NCBI GenBank assembly: GCA_934141145.1
Contig: CAKPCA010000010.1
Coordinates: 1 to 44,787, forward strand
DNA length: 44,787 bases
Direction: 5' to 3'
Source: an uncultured Bacilli bacterium
GTDB taxonomy: Bacteria > Bacillota_I > Bacilli_A > RF39 > UBA660
The stretch's first letter is position 1. The number at the start of each line of letters is the position of its first letter. The translations under genes were made by a program, and so were the position numbers. Shown in pieces: positions 7,547-14,086 of this stretch. The notes under the pieces were generated by a model. The model saw nothing but the letters and a program-made list of their open reading frames with translations. It did no database searches and was not told the origin of the DNA.

Positions 7547-8730
7547 TGTTTATAAATAATTTTAAATATTCATTTAAAGTATTAATAAGAAATAAAGGAT
7601 TAATCTTTTGGACATTTGCCTTTCCAATATTACTTGGATTATTCTTTTATCTTGCATTTTCAGATATAGAAAATAAAGAAAATTTTAAACAAATAGATAT
7701 TGCGGTTATAGAAAATAAAGAGTTTCAAAATGATGAATTCTATAAAGAAGCAATAAAAGAATTAAGTGATAAAAATAATAGTTCAAGAATATTTAACACA
7801 AAGTATGTAAGTAAAAAAGAAGCAGAAGAAAAATTAAAGAATAAAAAAATATCTGGTTATTTAGAATTTACAAATGATAATGTTAATATTACTGTTAATT
7901 CATCTGGAGTAAATGAAACAATAATAAAGTATGTAGTTTCAGAACTTAAAAGTGATAGAAAAATAATGAATGATTTGGTAAGAAGAGAAGTAATAAAATT
8001 ACAAAATAATAGTTATGATAAAATTATTAATTATGAAGAAATATATAACAATATTATAAAAATATTAAATGAAGATAATGTAAAATTAAATAATATTTCA
8101 AATAAGAATTTAAGTTATACAATGATAGAATACTATACTTTAATTGCGATGGCATGTTTATATGGAAGTATGCTTTCAATGTATATTACTAATTTTAAAT
8201 TAGCAAATATGAATAGTGTTGGAAAAAGAACATCAGTAGCACCAACAAGTAAAACAAAGTTATTATTAAGTAGTTTACTTTCTAGTTATTTAATTCAGTT
8301 AATAGGATTAACACTTTTATTTATATTTACAATATTTATATTAAAAGTAGATTATGGAAATAACTTACCACTTGTAATAGCGCTTTCATTAGTAGGATCA
8401 TTATCTGGACTTGCACTTGGAGTATTTGTTGCGTCAAAATTTAAAGTAAGTGAAGGAAGTAAGATAGGAATTTTAATATCAGTTATAATGCTTGGATCAT
8501 TCTTATCTGGAATGATGGGAATAACAATGAAATATGTAATTGATAAAAATATTCCTATAATTAATAAGTTAAATCCAGTAAATATGATAACTGATGGACT
8601 TTATTCATTATATTATTACAATACCTTAGATAGATATTATTTTAACATTATTAGTTTAGTAATATTTTCTATTATTATGATGATACTTTCTATAAACTCT
8701 TTAAGGAGGCAAAAATATGACAGTATTTAA
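7546..8730 (+). CDS. ABC-2 type permease subunit 1
   Basis: A 394-residue protein with one N-terminal membrane segment (residues about 18-40), a roughly 160-residue extracytoplasmic part and five C-terminal membrane segments (from about 200). The pattern matches ABC2_membrane_3 permeases. The segment GKRTSVAPTSKTKLLLSSLLSSYLIQ resembles the coupling region before the core helices. It starts at the ATPase stop and overlaps the next permease by 14 bp. Confidence 0.88.
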   Translation: MFINNFKYSFKVLIRNKGLIFWTFAFPILLGLFFYLAFSDIENKENFKQIDIAVIENKEFQNDEFYKEAIKELSDKNNSSRIFNTKYVSKKEAEEKLKNKKISGYLEFTNDNVNITVNSSGVNETIIKYVVSELKSDRKIMNDLVRREVIKLQNNSYDKIINYEEIYNNIIKILNEDNVKLNNISNKNLSYTMIEYYTLIAMACLYGSMLSMYITNFKLANMNSVGKRTSVAPTSKTKLLLSSLLSSYLIQLIGLTLLFIFTIFILKVDYGNNLPLVIALSLVGSLSGLALGVFVASKFKVSEGSKIGILISVIMLGSFLSGMMGITMKYVIDKNIPIINKLNPVNMITDGLYSLYYYNTLDRYYFNIISLVIFSIIMMILSINSLRRQKYDSI

Positions 8731-9862
8731 AACATTTTTTAGAATAGTAAATAAACTAAAACCCACAATCATTTTATATACTGCATTATTAATTGTATTT
8801 GGCGCAGTTAATATGAAAACAAGTGATAATAATATCAATTTTGTAAATAGTAAACCAGATATATTAATAATAAATCAAGATGTTAATAAAGGTCTTACTA
8901 AGAATCTAATTGATTATATGAAGAAAAATTCTAATATAGTAAAAGTAGAAAATAATGAAGAAAAAATAAATGACTCACTTTTTTATAGAGAAGTAAGCTA
9001 TGTAATATATATTCCAAAAGATTATAGAAAAAATGTACTTTTAGGAAATAATCCAAAATTAGATATAAAGAAAACAGATGAATATGATGCACATTTATCT
9101 GAAATGATGTTAAAAAGATATATAAAAATTCAAAATATATATAATAAAGAAGCGGGCAGTGAAGATGAACTTATTACTCTTATAAATGATAATATAAATG
9201 ATGATGTAAATGTAAAAATAACATCAAAAGTAGATACATCAAAAACATATAATATTGCTTACTATTTTAATTTTGCTAGTTATAGTATTTTAGCAATTAT
9301 AATATATATTATATGCTTAGTACTATGTTCATTTAAAGAAGAAAGTATTAGTAAAAGAATTAATATTAGTAGTATAAATTATAAGAGTCATAATAATAAA
9401 ATATTACTCGCAAGTATTGTTTTTTCAAGTATAGTTTGGTTTTTGTTTGTTATTATTAGTGTGATTGTAGTTGGTGATATAATGTTTTCTATAAGAGGAT
9501 TAATATCAATTATTAATTCATTTATATTTACATTTTGCGCACTTACTTTATCAATTTTAATAAGTTCTCTAACTAATAATAAAAATGCAATATCTGGTAT
9601 AGTAAATGTAATTGCTCTTGGTTCTGCATTCCTTTGTGGTGCATTTGTACCAGCAGAATATTTACCAAGTTCAGTGCTTAATTTTGCACATATTTTACCA
9701 GCATATTACTATATAAATTCTAATGATTTATTAAAAAACATAGATGTTATTAATATAAGTAGTATGCATCCTATAATAATAAATACGATAATAATTATTA
9801 TGTTCTCTATATTATTTATTATTTTAAATAATGTAGTAACTAAGAAAAGAAGAGAAAAATAG
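8717..9862 (+). CDS. ABC-2 type permease subunit 2
   Basis: A 381-residue paralog of the previous permease with the same one-plus-five membrane topology. Features are INQDVNKGLTKNLIDYMKK in the external domain and GSAFLCGAFVPAEYLPSSVL near the end, a motif typical of ABC-2 exporters. AAGGAGG precedes the start inside the upstream gene. The two unequal permeases probably form a heterodimer with the ATPase encoded at 6611. Substrate unknown; drug, peptide or lipid export is plausible. Confidence 0.88.
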   Translation: MTVFKTFFRIVNKLKPTIILYTALLIVFGAVNMKTSDNNINFVNSKPDILIINQDVNKGLTKNLIDYMKKNSNIVKVENNEEKINDSLFYREVSYVIYIPKDYRKNVLLGNNPKLDIKKTDEYDAHLSEMMLKRYIKIQNIYNKEAGSEDELITLINDNINDDVNVKITSKVDTSKTYNIAYYFNFASYSILAIIIYIICLVLCSFKEESISKRINISSINYKSHNNKILLASIVFSSIVWFLFVIISVIVVGDIMFSIRGLISIINSFIFTFCALTLSILISSLTNNKNAISGIVNVIALGSAFLCGAFVPAEYLPSSVLNFAHILPAYYYINSNDLLKNIDVINISSMHPIIINTIIIIMFSILFIILNNVVTKKRREK

Positions 9863-9891
9863 ATTAGAAATATAATTTATTTTTCTTTTTT
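9853..9891 (+). terminator. Rho-independent terminator after the exporter operon
   Basis: AGAAAAATA (9853-9861) pairs with TATTTTTCT (9878-9886) and is followed by T's. The stem is AT-rich, so its strength is moderate. Confidence 0.55.
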
Positions 9892-9939
9892 AATGATATA
9901 ATACATTTATACAAGTGAAAAATGTAAGAGAGGTAAGAA

Positions 9940-10056
9940 ATGAGAATATTAATTGTTGGAGTATGTGTATTATAATCAAATCTAGCACATTCTATAAAAA
10001 GGTAATGATGTAACTATTTTAGCAAGAAATAAAACATATGAAAAATAATTTATTAA
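9940..10056 (+). pseudogene. remnant of a PanE/ApbA-like ketopantoate reductase N-terminus
   Basis: Behind a ribosome site (GAGAGG) an ATG at 9940 reads MRILIVGVCVL-stop-SNLAHSIK, and after a frameshift GNDVTILARNKTYE. This is recognisably the Rossmann start of the ketopantoate reductase family (GxGxxGSxxA...G..VT.LAR). A stop codon, a frameshift and the loss of the remaining 250 or so residues make it a dead fragment. A short membrane-protein gene follows at the break. Confidence 0.65.
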
Positions 10057-10065
10057 GAGGTATTT

Positions 10066-10248
10066 ATGAAAGATGAAAAGAATCAAAAAGAATATTGTAT
10101 AGTAATTTCTATAATAGGATTAATATTAGGAATAATAGGATTTATAACTGAATACTTTATTATGAATAAATTTGATATTATATGGATTGTATTTTTAGTT
10201 TTAGATATAATAATTTTATTTGTTAACTTGATTCAAAAAAATAAATGA
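10066..10248 (+). CDS. small two-helix membrane protein
   Basis: A 60-residue protein with a charged N-terminus and two membrane segments (about residues 11-31 and 38-56). AAGAGG lies before the ATG. Not recognised. It sits just downstream of a decayed reductase gene. It could be a real small protein or an open frame left by that decay; the clean hydrophobic pattern and ribosome site favour a gene. Confidence 0.55.
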   Translation: MKDEKNQKEYCIVISIIGLILGIIGFITEYFIMNKFDIIWIVFLVLDIIILFVNLIQKNK

Positions 10249-10393
10249 ATATTTTATTTTGAAGTTATTTGCATGATTTAGTAACAAGTATGGATGAAAT
10301 TAATAACTGGATAAATACTCTTTAATGATTAGACTATTAAAATAAACATGTAAAAAAATTATTCATAATATATTTTAGAAATGAGGTAATACT

Positions 10394-11347
10394 ATGGATG
10401 AAAAAATAAAATATATTATGGAAAGTAATGAAATAAGAAACAAACTTTGTAAAATGGGAATTTGTCCTGTAGTAGGTCCAACAGGTCCAAAAGGTGATAG
10501 AGGTGATATCGGGCCTGTTGGAGAAACAGGAATAAGTCATGAGATTATAATAGATGAAACAAAAACAATAAATCCTGATGAACCTGCAAAAGTACAAGAT
10601 GAATTTAATAATAATACACATTATTTAACTTTTTATATACCAAAAGGAGAAAAAGGAGAACAAGGGAGTATTGGCCCAATAGGTCCAAAAGGTGAAAAAG
10701 GTGAAACTGGCCCAATGGGTTTACCTGGTGAAAAGGGAATCAGCGAAATTATTATAATAGATAAAACAGAAACAGTAGAACCAGATGAGCCCGCAAAAAT
10801 ACAAGATGATTTTAATGATAATACGCATCATTTGACTTTTTATATACCAAAAGGAGAAAAAGGTGAAAAGGGTGATCAAGGTAATGTTGGCCCAGCAGGA
10901 CCAACAGGCTCTTTAGGACCAACATCATATGATGTAATTGCTTTTGTTAGTTATCCAAATACAACAGTTGCAGGAATTGCACTTACAGGTGCTTCAAGAA
11001 TAATTCCAGGCATTACAAATAAAATATCAATGGAAGGTAGTAACAGTATAAAAATTAATCAAAGTGGATTATATGAAATTACAGTTTGTGGTAGAATTTC
11101 AGGTGTTACTAAAGATATAGGAGGAGCATTTTATCTTATAAAAAGTGAAACTTCTGAGGTATTAACAGATATGTCATTTATATTATCAAAAGGTAATACA
11201 GAAGATATGGACTTTTCTGAAATATCATTTGTTGATATAACTGCTCCTGCAACACTTCAGATTAAAACTGAAATAGATGGAGATACTGCAACTAGTAATA
11301 TCGAATTTTCTAGTATTAATGTATTAATAAAAGGTTATAGTGTATAA
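10394..11347 (+). CDS. collagen-like repeat protein with BclA-like C-terminal domain
   Basis: A 317-residue protein with three Gly-X-Y blocks: about 28-46 (GPTGPKGDRGDIGPVGETG), 85-115 and 155-177. Between the blocks lies a module present twice, about residues 47-84 and 116-154, with the pattern IIID.T.T..PDEPAK.QD.F..NTH.LTFYIPKG. The C-terminal 130 residues are beta-rich and resemble the TNF/C1q-like trimerisation domains of exosporium BclA proteins. There is no signal peptide or LPXTG anchor. Such proteins coat spores or cells as triple helices. An internal duplication is evident. Confidence 0.82.
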   Translation: MDEKIKYIMESNEIRNKLCKMGICPVVGPTGPKGDRGDIGPVGETGISHEIIIDETKTINPDEPAKVQDEFNNNTHYLTFYIPKGEKGEQGSIGPIGPKGEKGETGPMGLPGEKGISEIIIIDKTETVEPDEPAKIQDDFNDNTHHLTFYIPKGEKGEKGDQGNVGPAGPTGSLGPTSYDVIAFVSYPNTTVAGIALTGASRIIPGITNKISMEGSNSIKINQSGLYEITVCGRISGVTKDIGGAFYLIKSETSEVLTDMSFILSKGNTEDMDFSEISFVDITAPATLQIKTEIDGDTATSNIEFSSINVLIKGYSV

Positions 11348-11353
11348 TTATTT

Positions 11354-11378
11354 ATAGGACAAATGTCCTATTTTTTTG
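11354..11378 (+). terminator. Rho-independent terminator
   Basis: ATAGGAC (11354-11360) pairs with GTCCTAT (11365-11371), with an AAAT loop and seven T's. It is strong by the standard of this genome. Confidence 0.85.
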
Positions 11379-11403
11379 TATAATAGAAATAGGTGAAGTA
11401 ATT

Positions 11404-12294
11404 ATGGTGTTAAATGTTAGTGGAAGAACTGATATAGTCGCATTTTATTCAGATTGGTTTATGAATAGAATAAAAGAAGGATTTGTAGATGTTAGAAATC
11501 CGTTTAATAAGAAATTAGTAAGTAGAATATATTTTGAAGATGTTGATTTAATATTATTTTGTACTAAAAATCCAATACCAATTTTAGATAAAATAGAAAA
11601 AATAAATAAACCTATATTATTTCATGTAACATTAACACCATATAAAAGAGATATTGAAGTAAATGTACCACCAAAAGGGAAAATAATAGAAGCTATAAAA
11701 AAGTTATCAAATATAATTGGTAAAGATAATATATGTGTTAGATATGATCCAATATTTATTAGTGATGAATATACTTTAGATTATCATATAAGAAATTTTG
11801 ATAAGTTATGTACTTTATTAAATGGTTATGTAAAAACTATTATTGTTTCATTTATAGATGATTATAAAAATGTTAGAAAAAATATGAAAAACATAAGATA
11901 TAGAAATTTTACTGAAAATGATTATAAGATGATTGGTGAAAGTTTTAGTTTAAGTGCAAAAAAGAATAATATGACTGTTCAAACTTGTTTTGAAGAAAGA
12001 AATTTGACTGAGTATGGATTTAAAAAGGGAGAGTGTTTATCTCATACATTAGCATTTAAATTAACAGGTAAAACTAATTTTAAATCATGGACCGCAAGAA
12101 AAGGTGGTAATTGTAACTGTGTTCAAATGGTTGATATAGGCGCATATAATACTTGTTCACATTTTTGCAAGTATTGTTATGCTAATTATGATGAAAAGAT
12201 GGTAAAAGAAAATGTAATTAAGCATAATAAAAACTCATCTTTATTAATTGGTAAGTTAGAAGATGATGATATTGTAAAGAGAAGATATAATTAA
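11404..12294 (+). CDS. DUF1848 protein, radical-SAM-like
   Basis: A 296-residue protein with the DUF1848 signatures: NVSGRTDIVAFYSDWF at the start, LILFCTKNPIPIL, LFHVTLTPYKRDIE, CVRYDPIF, and a C-terminal cysteine cluster GGNCNCVQMVDIGAYNTC followed by SHFCKYCYAN. The late CxxxCxxC arrangement could bind an iron-sulfur cluster. The fold is related to radical-SAM TIM barrels, but no reaction is established for the family. An RBS-like AGGTGAAG precedes the ATG. Confidence 0.82.
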   Translation: MVLNVSGRTDIVAFYSDWFMNRIKEGFVDVRNPFNKKLVSRIYFEDVDLILFCTKNPIPILDKIEKINKPILFHVTLTPYKRDIEVNVPPKGKIIEAIKKLSNIIGKDNICVRYDPIFISDEYTLDYHIRNFDKLCTLLNGYVKTIIVSFIDDYKNVRKNMKNIRYRNFTENDYKMIGESFSLSAKKNNMTVQTCFEERNLTEYGFKKGECLSHTLAFKLTGKTNFKSWTARKGGNCNCVQMVDIGAYNTCSHFCKYCYANYDEKMVKENVIKHNKNSSLLIGKLEDDDIVKRRYN

Positions 12295-12298
12295 TTAT

Positions 12299-12374
12299 TT
12301 GAAAAAAGTAATAAAGTATGATATTATGAAGTTGAGTTAAAGAAATCTCTGAAGTAAGTCTAGTTTAAACTAGA
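12299..12374 (+). promoter_or_regulatory. promoter and hairpin leader, twin of the promoter at 12725
   Basis: TTGAAA (12299-12304), a 17-bp spacer and TATTAT (12322-12327). Over about 33 bp the sequence is nearly identical to 12725-12757, including the 14-bp block TATGATATTATGAA. The leader then carries CTCTGAAGTAAG and a perfect 16-nt palindrome (12359-12374). This arrangement resembles the terminator of the plus-strand RNA at 12834-12864. It drives, or once drove, the 85-residue gene at 12414. Confidence 0.6.
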
Positions 12375-12413
12375 TGTTTAAAAAAATATAGTAAAAGAAT
12401 AGGAGAAAAAAAG

Positions 12414-12671
12414 ATGAATAATTTTAATAAAGAAATAGAAAGAAAAAAAATTGTTAAAGCTAAATTAAATTATATGTCTGCTGTGGGTCCTAAAACAGAA
12501 CCAGTTAGTAGAATCCCAGTTAGTAGTTCAAAATTAGAAGAATTAGATAGAAGTATTCGTGAAAAAAGTAGACAAAATCATTTAAATGATCACAATTTAG
12601 AAAATGATGAAATTTATTATTCTAGTGACTCATTAGAAAAAGGTCCAATGTTATTAAAAAGAATGAATTGA
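12414..12671 (+). CDS. small hydrophilic hypothetical protein
   Basis: An 85-residue, highly charged protein with a basic N-terminal stretch (IERKKIVKAKLNY), a proline-containing linker (VGPKTEPVSRIPVSSSKLEE) and an Asn/Asp-rich C-terminus. It looks largely disordered and is not recognised. ATAGGAG precedes the ATG. Its promoter resembles that of the adjacent antisense RNA. Confidence 0.6.
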   Translation: MNNFNKEIERKKIVKAKLNYMSAVGPKTEPVSRIPVSSSKLEELDRSIREKSRQNHLNDHNLENDEIYYSSDSLEKGPMLLKRMN

Positions 12672-12724
12672 TTCTTTTAATTATTATATTGAAAAATAGA
12701 GTATAGATTATGATTGTTATGGTA

Positions 12725-12753
12725 TTGAAAAAAATAAAAAAATATGATATTAT
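12725..12753 (+). promoter_or_regulatory. promoter of the plus-strand small RNA
   Basis: TTGAAA (12725-12730), a 17-bp spacer and TATTAT (12748-12753), placing the start near 12759-12761. Confidence 0.65.
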
Positions 12754-12758
12754 GAATA

Positions 12759-12871
12759 CAGATGAAGGAAACTTCATAAAATAAAAAAGGATACGTTTGA
12801 TTGCGTGAATCAAATGTAATCCCTTTGTGGGTACATCTGAAATAAGCTTAGCTTAAATCAGATGCTTTTTT
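12759..12871 (+). ncRNA. candidate antisense RNA to the 25-residue peptide mRNA
   Basis: A predicted transcript of about 113 nt between a good promoter and a strong terminator, with no usable ORF. It contains a small GAAG-GAAA-CTTC hairpin (12764-12775), a 14-bp hairpin with one bulged A (12789-12822, loop GCGTG), and the terminator. CAGATG at 12759-12764 could also pair with CATCTG at 12834-12839. The convergent minus-strand peptide gene ends at 12873, and its mRNA should continue to about 12783, so the two RNAs overlap by about 90 nt. This geometry is like par/fst and txpA/ratA type I antitoxin RNAs. No known Rfam family recognised. Confidence 0.6.
12783..12822 (-). terminator. terminator of the minus-strand peptide mRNA
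   Basis: Read on the minus strand, the 14-bp hairpin 12822-12789 is followed by TTTTTTATTTT (12788 downward). It therefore ends the peptide mRNA inside the convergent small RNA. The 3'-most 12 nt of the stem are complementary to the mRNA's first 12 nt. Confidence 0.7.
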
Positions 12872-12874
12872 CTT
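12834..12874 (+). terminator. terminator of the plus-strand small RNA
   Basis: CATCTGA (12834-12840) pairs with TCAGATG (12858-12864), and inside it TAAGC (12843-12847) pairs with GCTTA (12851-12855). A C and six T's follow. On the minus strand it lacks a T-run, so it stops plus-strand transcription only. Confidence 0.75.
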
Positions 12875-12950
12875 ATAAAAGAATTAACAAAATAATTACT
12901 AGTATAAGGAGTCTAATTATTCTATGTAAAGATTTTTCTTTCTTAGACAT
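12873..12950 (-). CDS. 25-residue hydrophobic peptide, toxin-like
   Basis: ATG at 12950-12948, stop TAA at 12875-12873. The peptide begins MSKKEKSLHRIIRLL and ends in an unbroken run of Ile, Leu and Val, so it has a basic N-terminus and one membrane helix of about 16 residues. GAAAGGAG sits 9 nt before the start. That ribosome site is base-paired within a 10-bp stem (12962-12996), and a convergent RNA overlaps the 3' part of the mRNA. Size and composition suit type I toxins. No homology is recognised, and a regulatory or structural membrane peptide is the alternative. Confidence 0.65.
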   Translation of the reverse strand: MSKKEKSLHRIIRLLILVIILLILL

Positions 12951-12961
12951 AATATTACTCT

Positions 12962-13024
12962 CCTTTCGTAACCCCCCCTTATAGGATTACAAAAGGTAAA
13001 ACATCTGATATTTCAAACGTATCC
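12962..13024 (-). promoter_or_regulatory. mRNA leader with Shine-Dalgarno-sequestering hairpin
   Basis: On the minus strand CCTTTTGTAA (12996-12987) pairs without mismatch (one G-U) with TTACGAAAGG (12971-12962), which includes the ribosome site. UCC and the G7 run (12978-12972) can extend the stem. GTAATCC (12990-12984) can pair alternatively with GGATAC at the transcript start, so the leader could switch. The leader is about 74 nt. Confidence 0.6.
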
Positions 13025-13030
13025 AAACTA

Positions 13031-13059
13031 ATTATAACAAACAAATGTTTAATTATCAA
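13031..13059 (-). promoter_or_regulatory. promoter of the peptide mRNA
   Basis: On the minus strand TTGATA (13059-13054), a 17-bp spacer and a consensus TATAAT (13036-13031). The start is predicted at about 13024, exactly at GGATACGTTTGA. Confidence 0.75.
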
Positions 13060-13083
13060 TAAAAAAGTTAACAAAAAATTAAT

Positions 13084-13109
13084 AAAACAAGCCTTAAAAA
13101 GCTTGTTTT
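13084..13109. terminator. bidirectional terminator
   Basis: AAAACAAGC (13084-13092) pairs with GCTTGTTTT (13101-13109). It has T's on either strand and ends the YjcZ-like gene on the minus strand. Confidence 0.7.
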
Positions 13110-13138
13110 CATATACTAAAAATGGAGAGTATAATTTG

Positions 13139-13288
13139 TTAGTTGCATCCTTTATTAACTGCGCCAAAACCAAAGAATAATAAGAAAATTATAAATACTA
13201 CTATAATAATACCCCAAACAAAACCATAACCGCCATTATTTTGCTGGTAACCATAACCTTGATATGGGTATGGATATTGATAATACAT
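13139..13288 (-). CDS. YjcZ/YnzL-like small glycine-tyrosine membrane protein
   Basis: A 49-residue peptide starting MYYQYPYPYQGYGYQQ, then NNGGYGFVWG, then a single hydrophobic helix (IIIVVFIIFLLFFGFG) and a short tail. The Tyr/Gly-rich head followed by one helix is the pattern of the YjcZ-family sporulation-associated peptides of Bacilli. GAAGGGAG precedes the ATG with good spacing. It is divergent from the BceR-like regulator gene, with a palindromic box between them. Assignment to the family rests on composition only. Confidence 0.7.
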   Translation of the reverse strand: MYYQYPYPYQGYGYQQNNGGYGFVWGIIIVVFIIFLLFFGFGAVNKGCN

Positions 13289-13356
13289 AATATATCTCTC
13301 CCTTCAATATATTATATTTAAATTTATTCAAGTTCGTGATAATAAATATCTATTTC

Positions 13357-13399
13357 TTACAATATTGTAAGATTTAATTATATAAAAATATAGTATAAT
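13357..13399 (+). promoter_or_regulatory. perfect BceR-type box and -10 of the regulator gene
   Basis: TTACA-ATAT-TGTAA (13357-13370) is a perfect palindrome matching TNACA-N4-TGTAA. A consensus TATAAT lies at 13394-13399 with no good -35. The box-to--10 distance (37 bp) differs from the 57 bp at the two other sites, so regulation here may differ. Confidence 0.65.
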
Positions 13400-13423
13400 A
13401 ATATTCAAGGGAGACAAAAAAAT

Positions 13424-14086
13424 ATGAAAAAAATCATGATCGTAGAAGATGATGAAGTAATTAAGGATGAACTTAGTGAATTACTTAAAAATTCATCATA
13501 TTTGGTAGAAAGTGTTAAAAATTTTGAAAAAGCAAAAGAAGAAATATTTAAATACAATCCTGATTTAATACTTTTAGATATAAATATTCCATATCTTAAT
13601 GGAGAATTTTTATTAAAAGAAATAAGAAAAGAAAGTAGTGTACCTGTAATTATGGTTACAAGTAAATCAGGAGAAATAGATGAAGCATTATCAATAACAT
13701 ATGGCGCAGATGATTATATAACAAAACCATATAATCCAACTATATTACTTTTGAGAATACAAAATATATTTAAAAGAATGAATCAAAATAATAATGCACT
13801 AAAATATAAAGATATAACAGTTGATTTAAATAAATCAGAGTTAAAAAAAGATGATAAAGTATTAGTTCTTACTAAAAATGAAATGATAATATTTTCATAT
13901 TTATTAAACAATAAAGAAAAAATAGTATCTCGTGATGAACTTATGACATATTTATGGAATAATGAAGAATATATAAATGACAATGCATTAACAGTTAATA
14001 TAAGTAGACTTAGAAGTAAATTATCAAATTTTGGTTATGAAAATATAATAGAAACAAGAAAAGGACAAGGGTATATATTACTATGA
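13424..14086 (+). CDS. OmpR-family response regulator, BceR-like
   Basis: A 220-residue regulator. The receiver domain (1-115) has the acidic pair in VEDDEV, the phosphoacceptor in DLILLDINIPYLNG, the Thr/Ser in VIMVTSKS and Lys in DDYITKPY. The C-terminal winged helix (130-220) has SRDELMTYLW and NALTVNISRLRSKL. Its stop overlaps the kinase start (ATGA), and downstream genes encode a BceAB-type transporter, so it should respond to peptide antibiotics through the transporter. TTACA-N4-TGTAA boxes at 13357, 15098 and 3085 are its likely targets. Confidence 0.9.
   Translation: MKKIMIVEDDEVIKDELSELLKNSSYLVESVKNFEKAKEEIFKYNPDLILLDINIPYLNGEFLLKEIRKESSVPVIMVTSKSGEIDEALSITYGADDYITKPYNPTILLLRIQNIFKRMNQNNNALKYKDITVDLNKSELKKDDKVLVLTKNEMIIFSYLLNNKEKIVSRDELMTYLWNNEEYINDNALTVNISRLRSKLSNFGYENIIETRKGQGYILL

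Larger units (their letters stand above)
12789..13024. repeat. 12-bp inverted repeat linking both ends of the peptide mRNA
   Basis: GGATACGTTTGA at 12789-12800 (plus) recurs exactly on the minus strand at 13024-13013. In the minus-strand transcript this makes the predicted 5' end complementary to the 3' end. The local G+C is higher than the background, so chance is unlikely. Confidence 0.7.

Noticed and set aside
12759..12871. Metabolite riboswitch for a downstream gene
   Set aside because: CAGATG/CATCTG/CAGATG gives mutually exclusive helices as in a riboswitch, but no plus-strand gene follows for 550 bp, while the convergent peptide gene explains the structures better.
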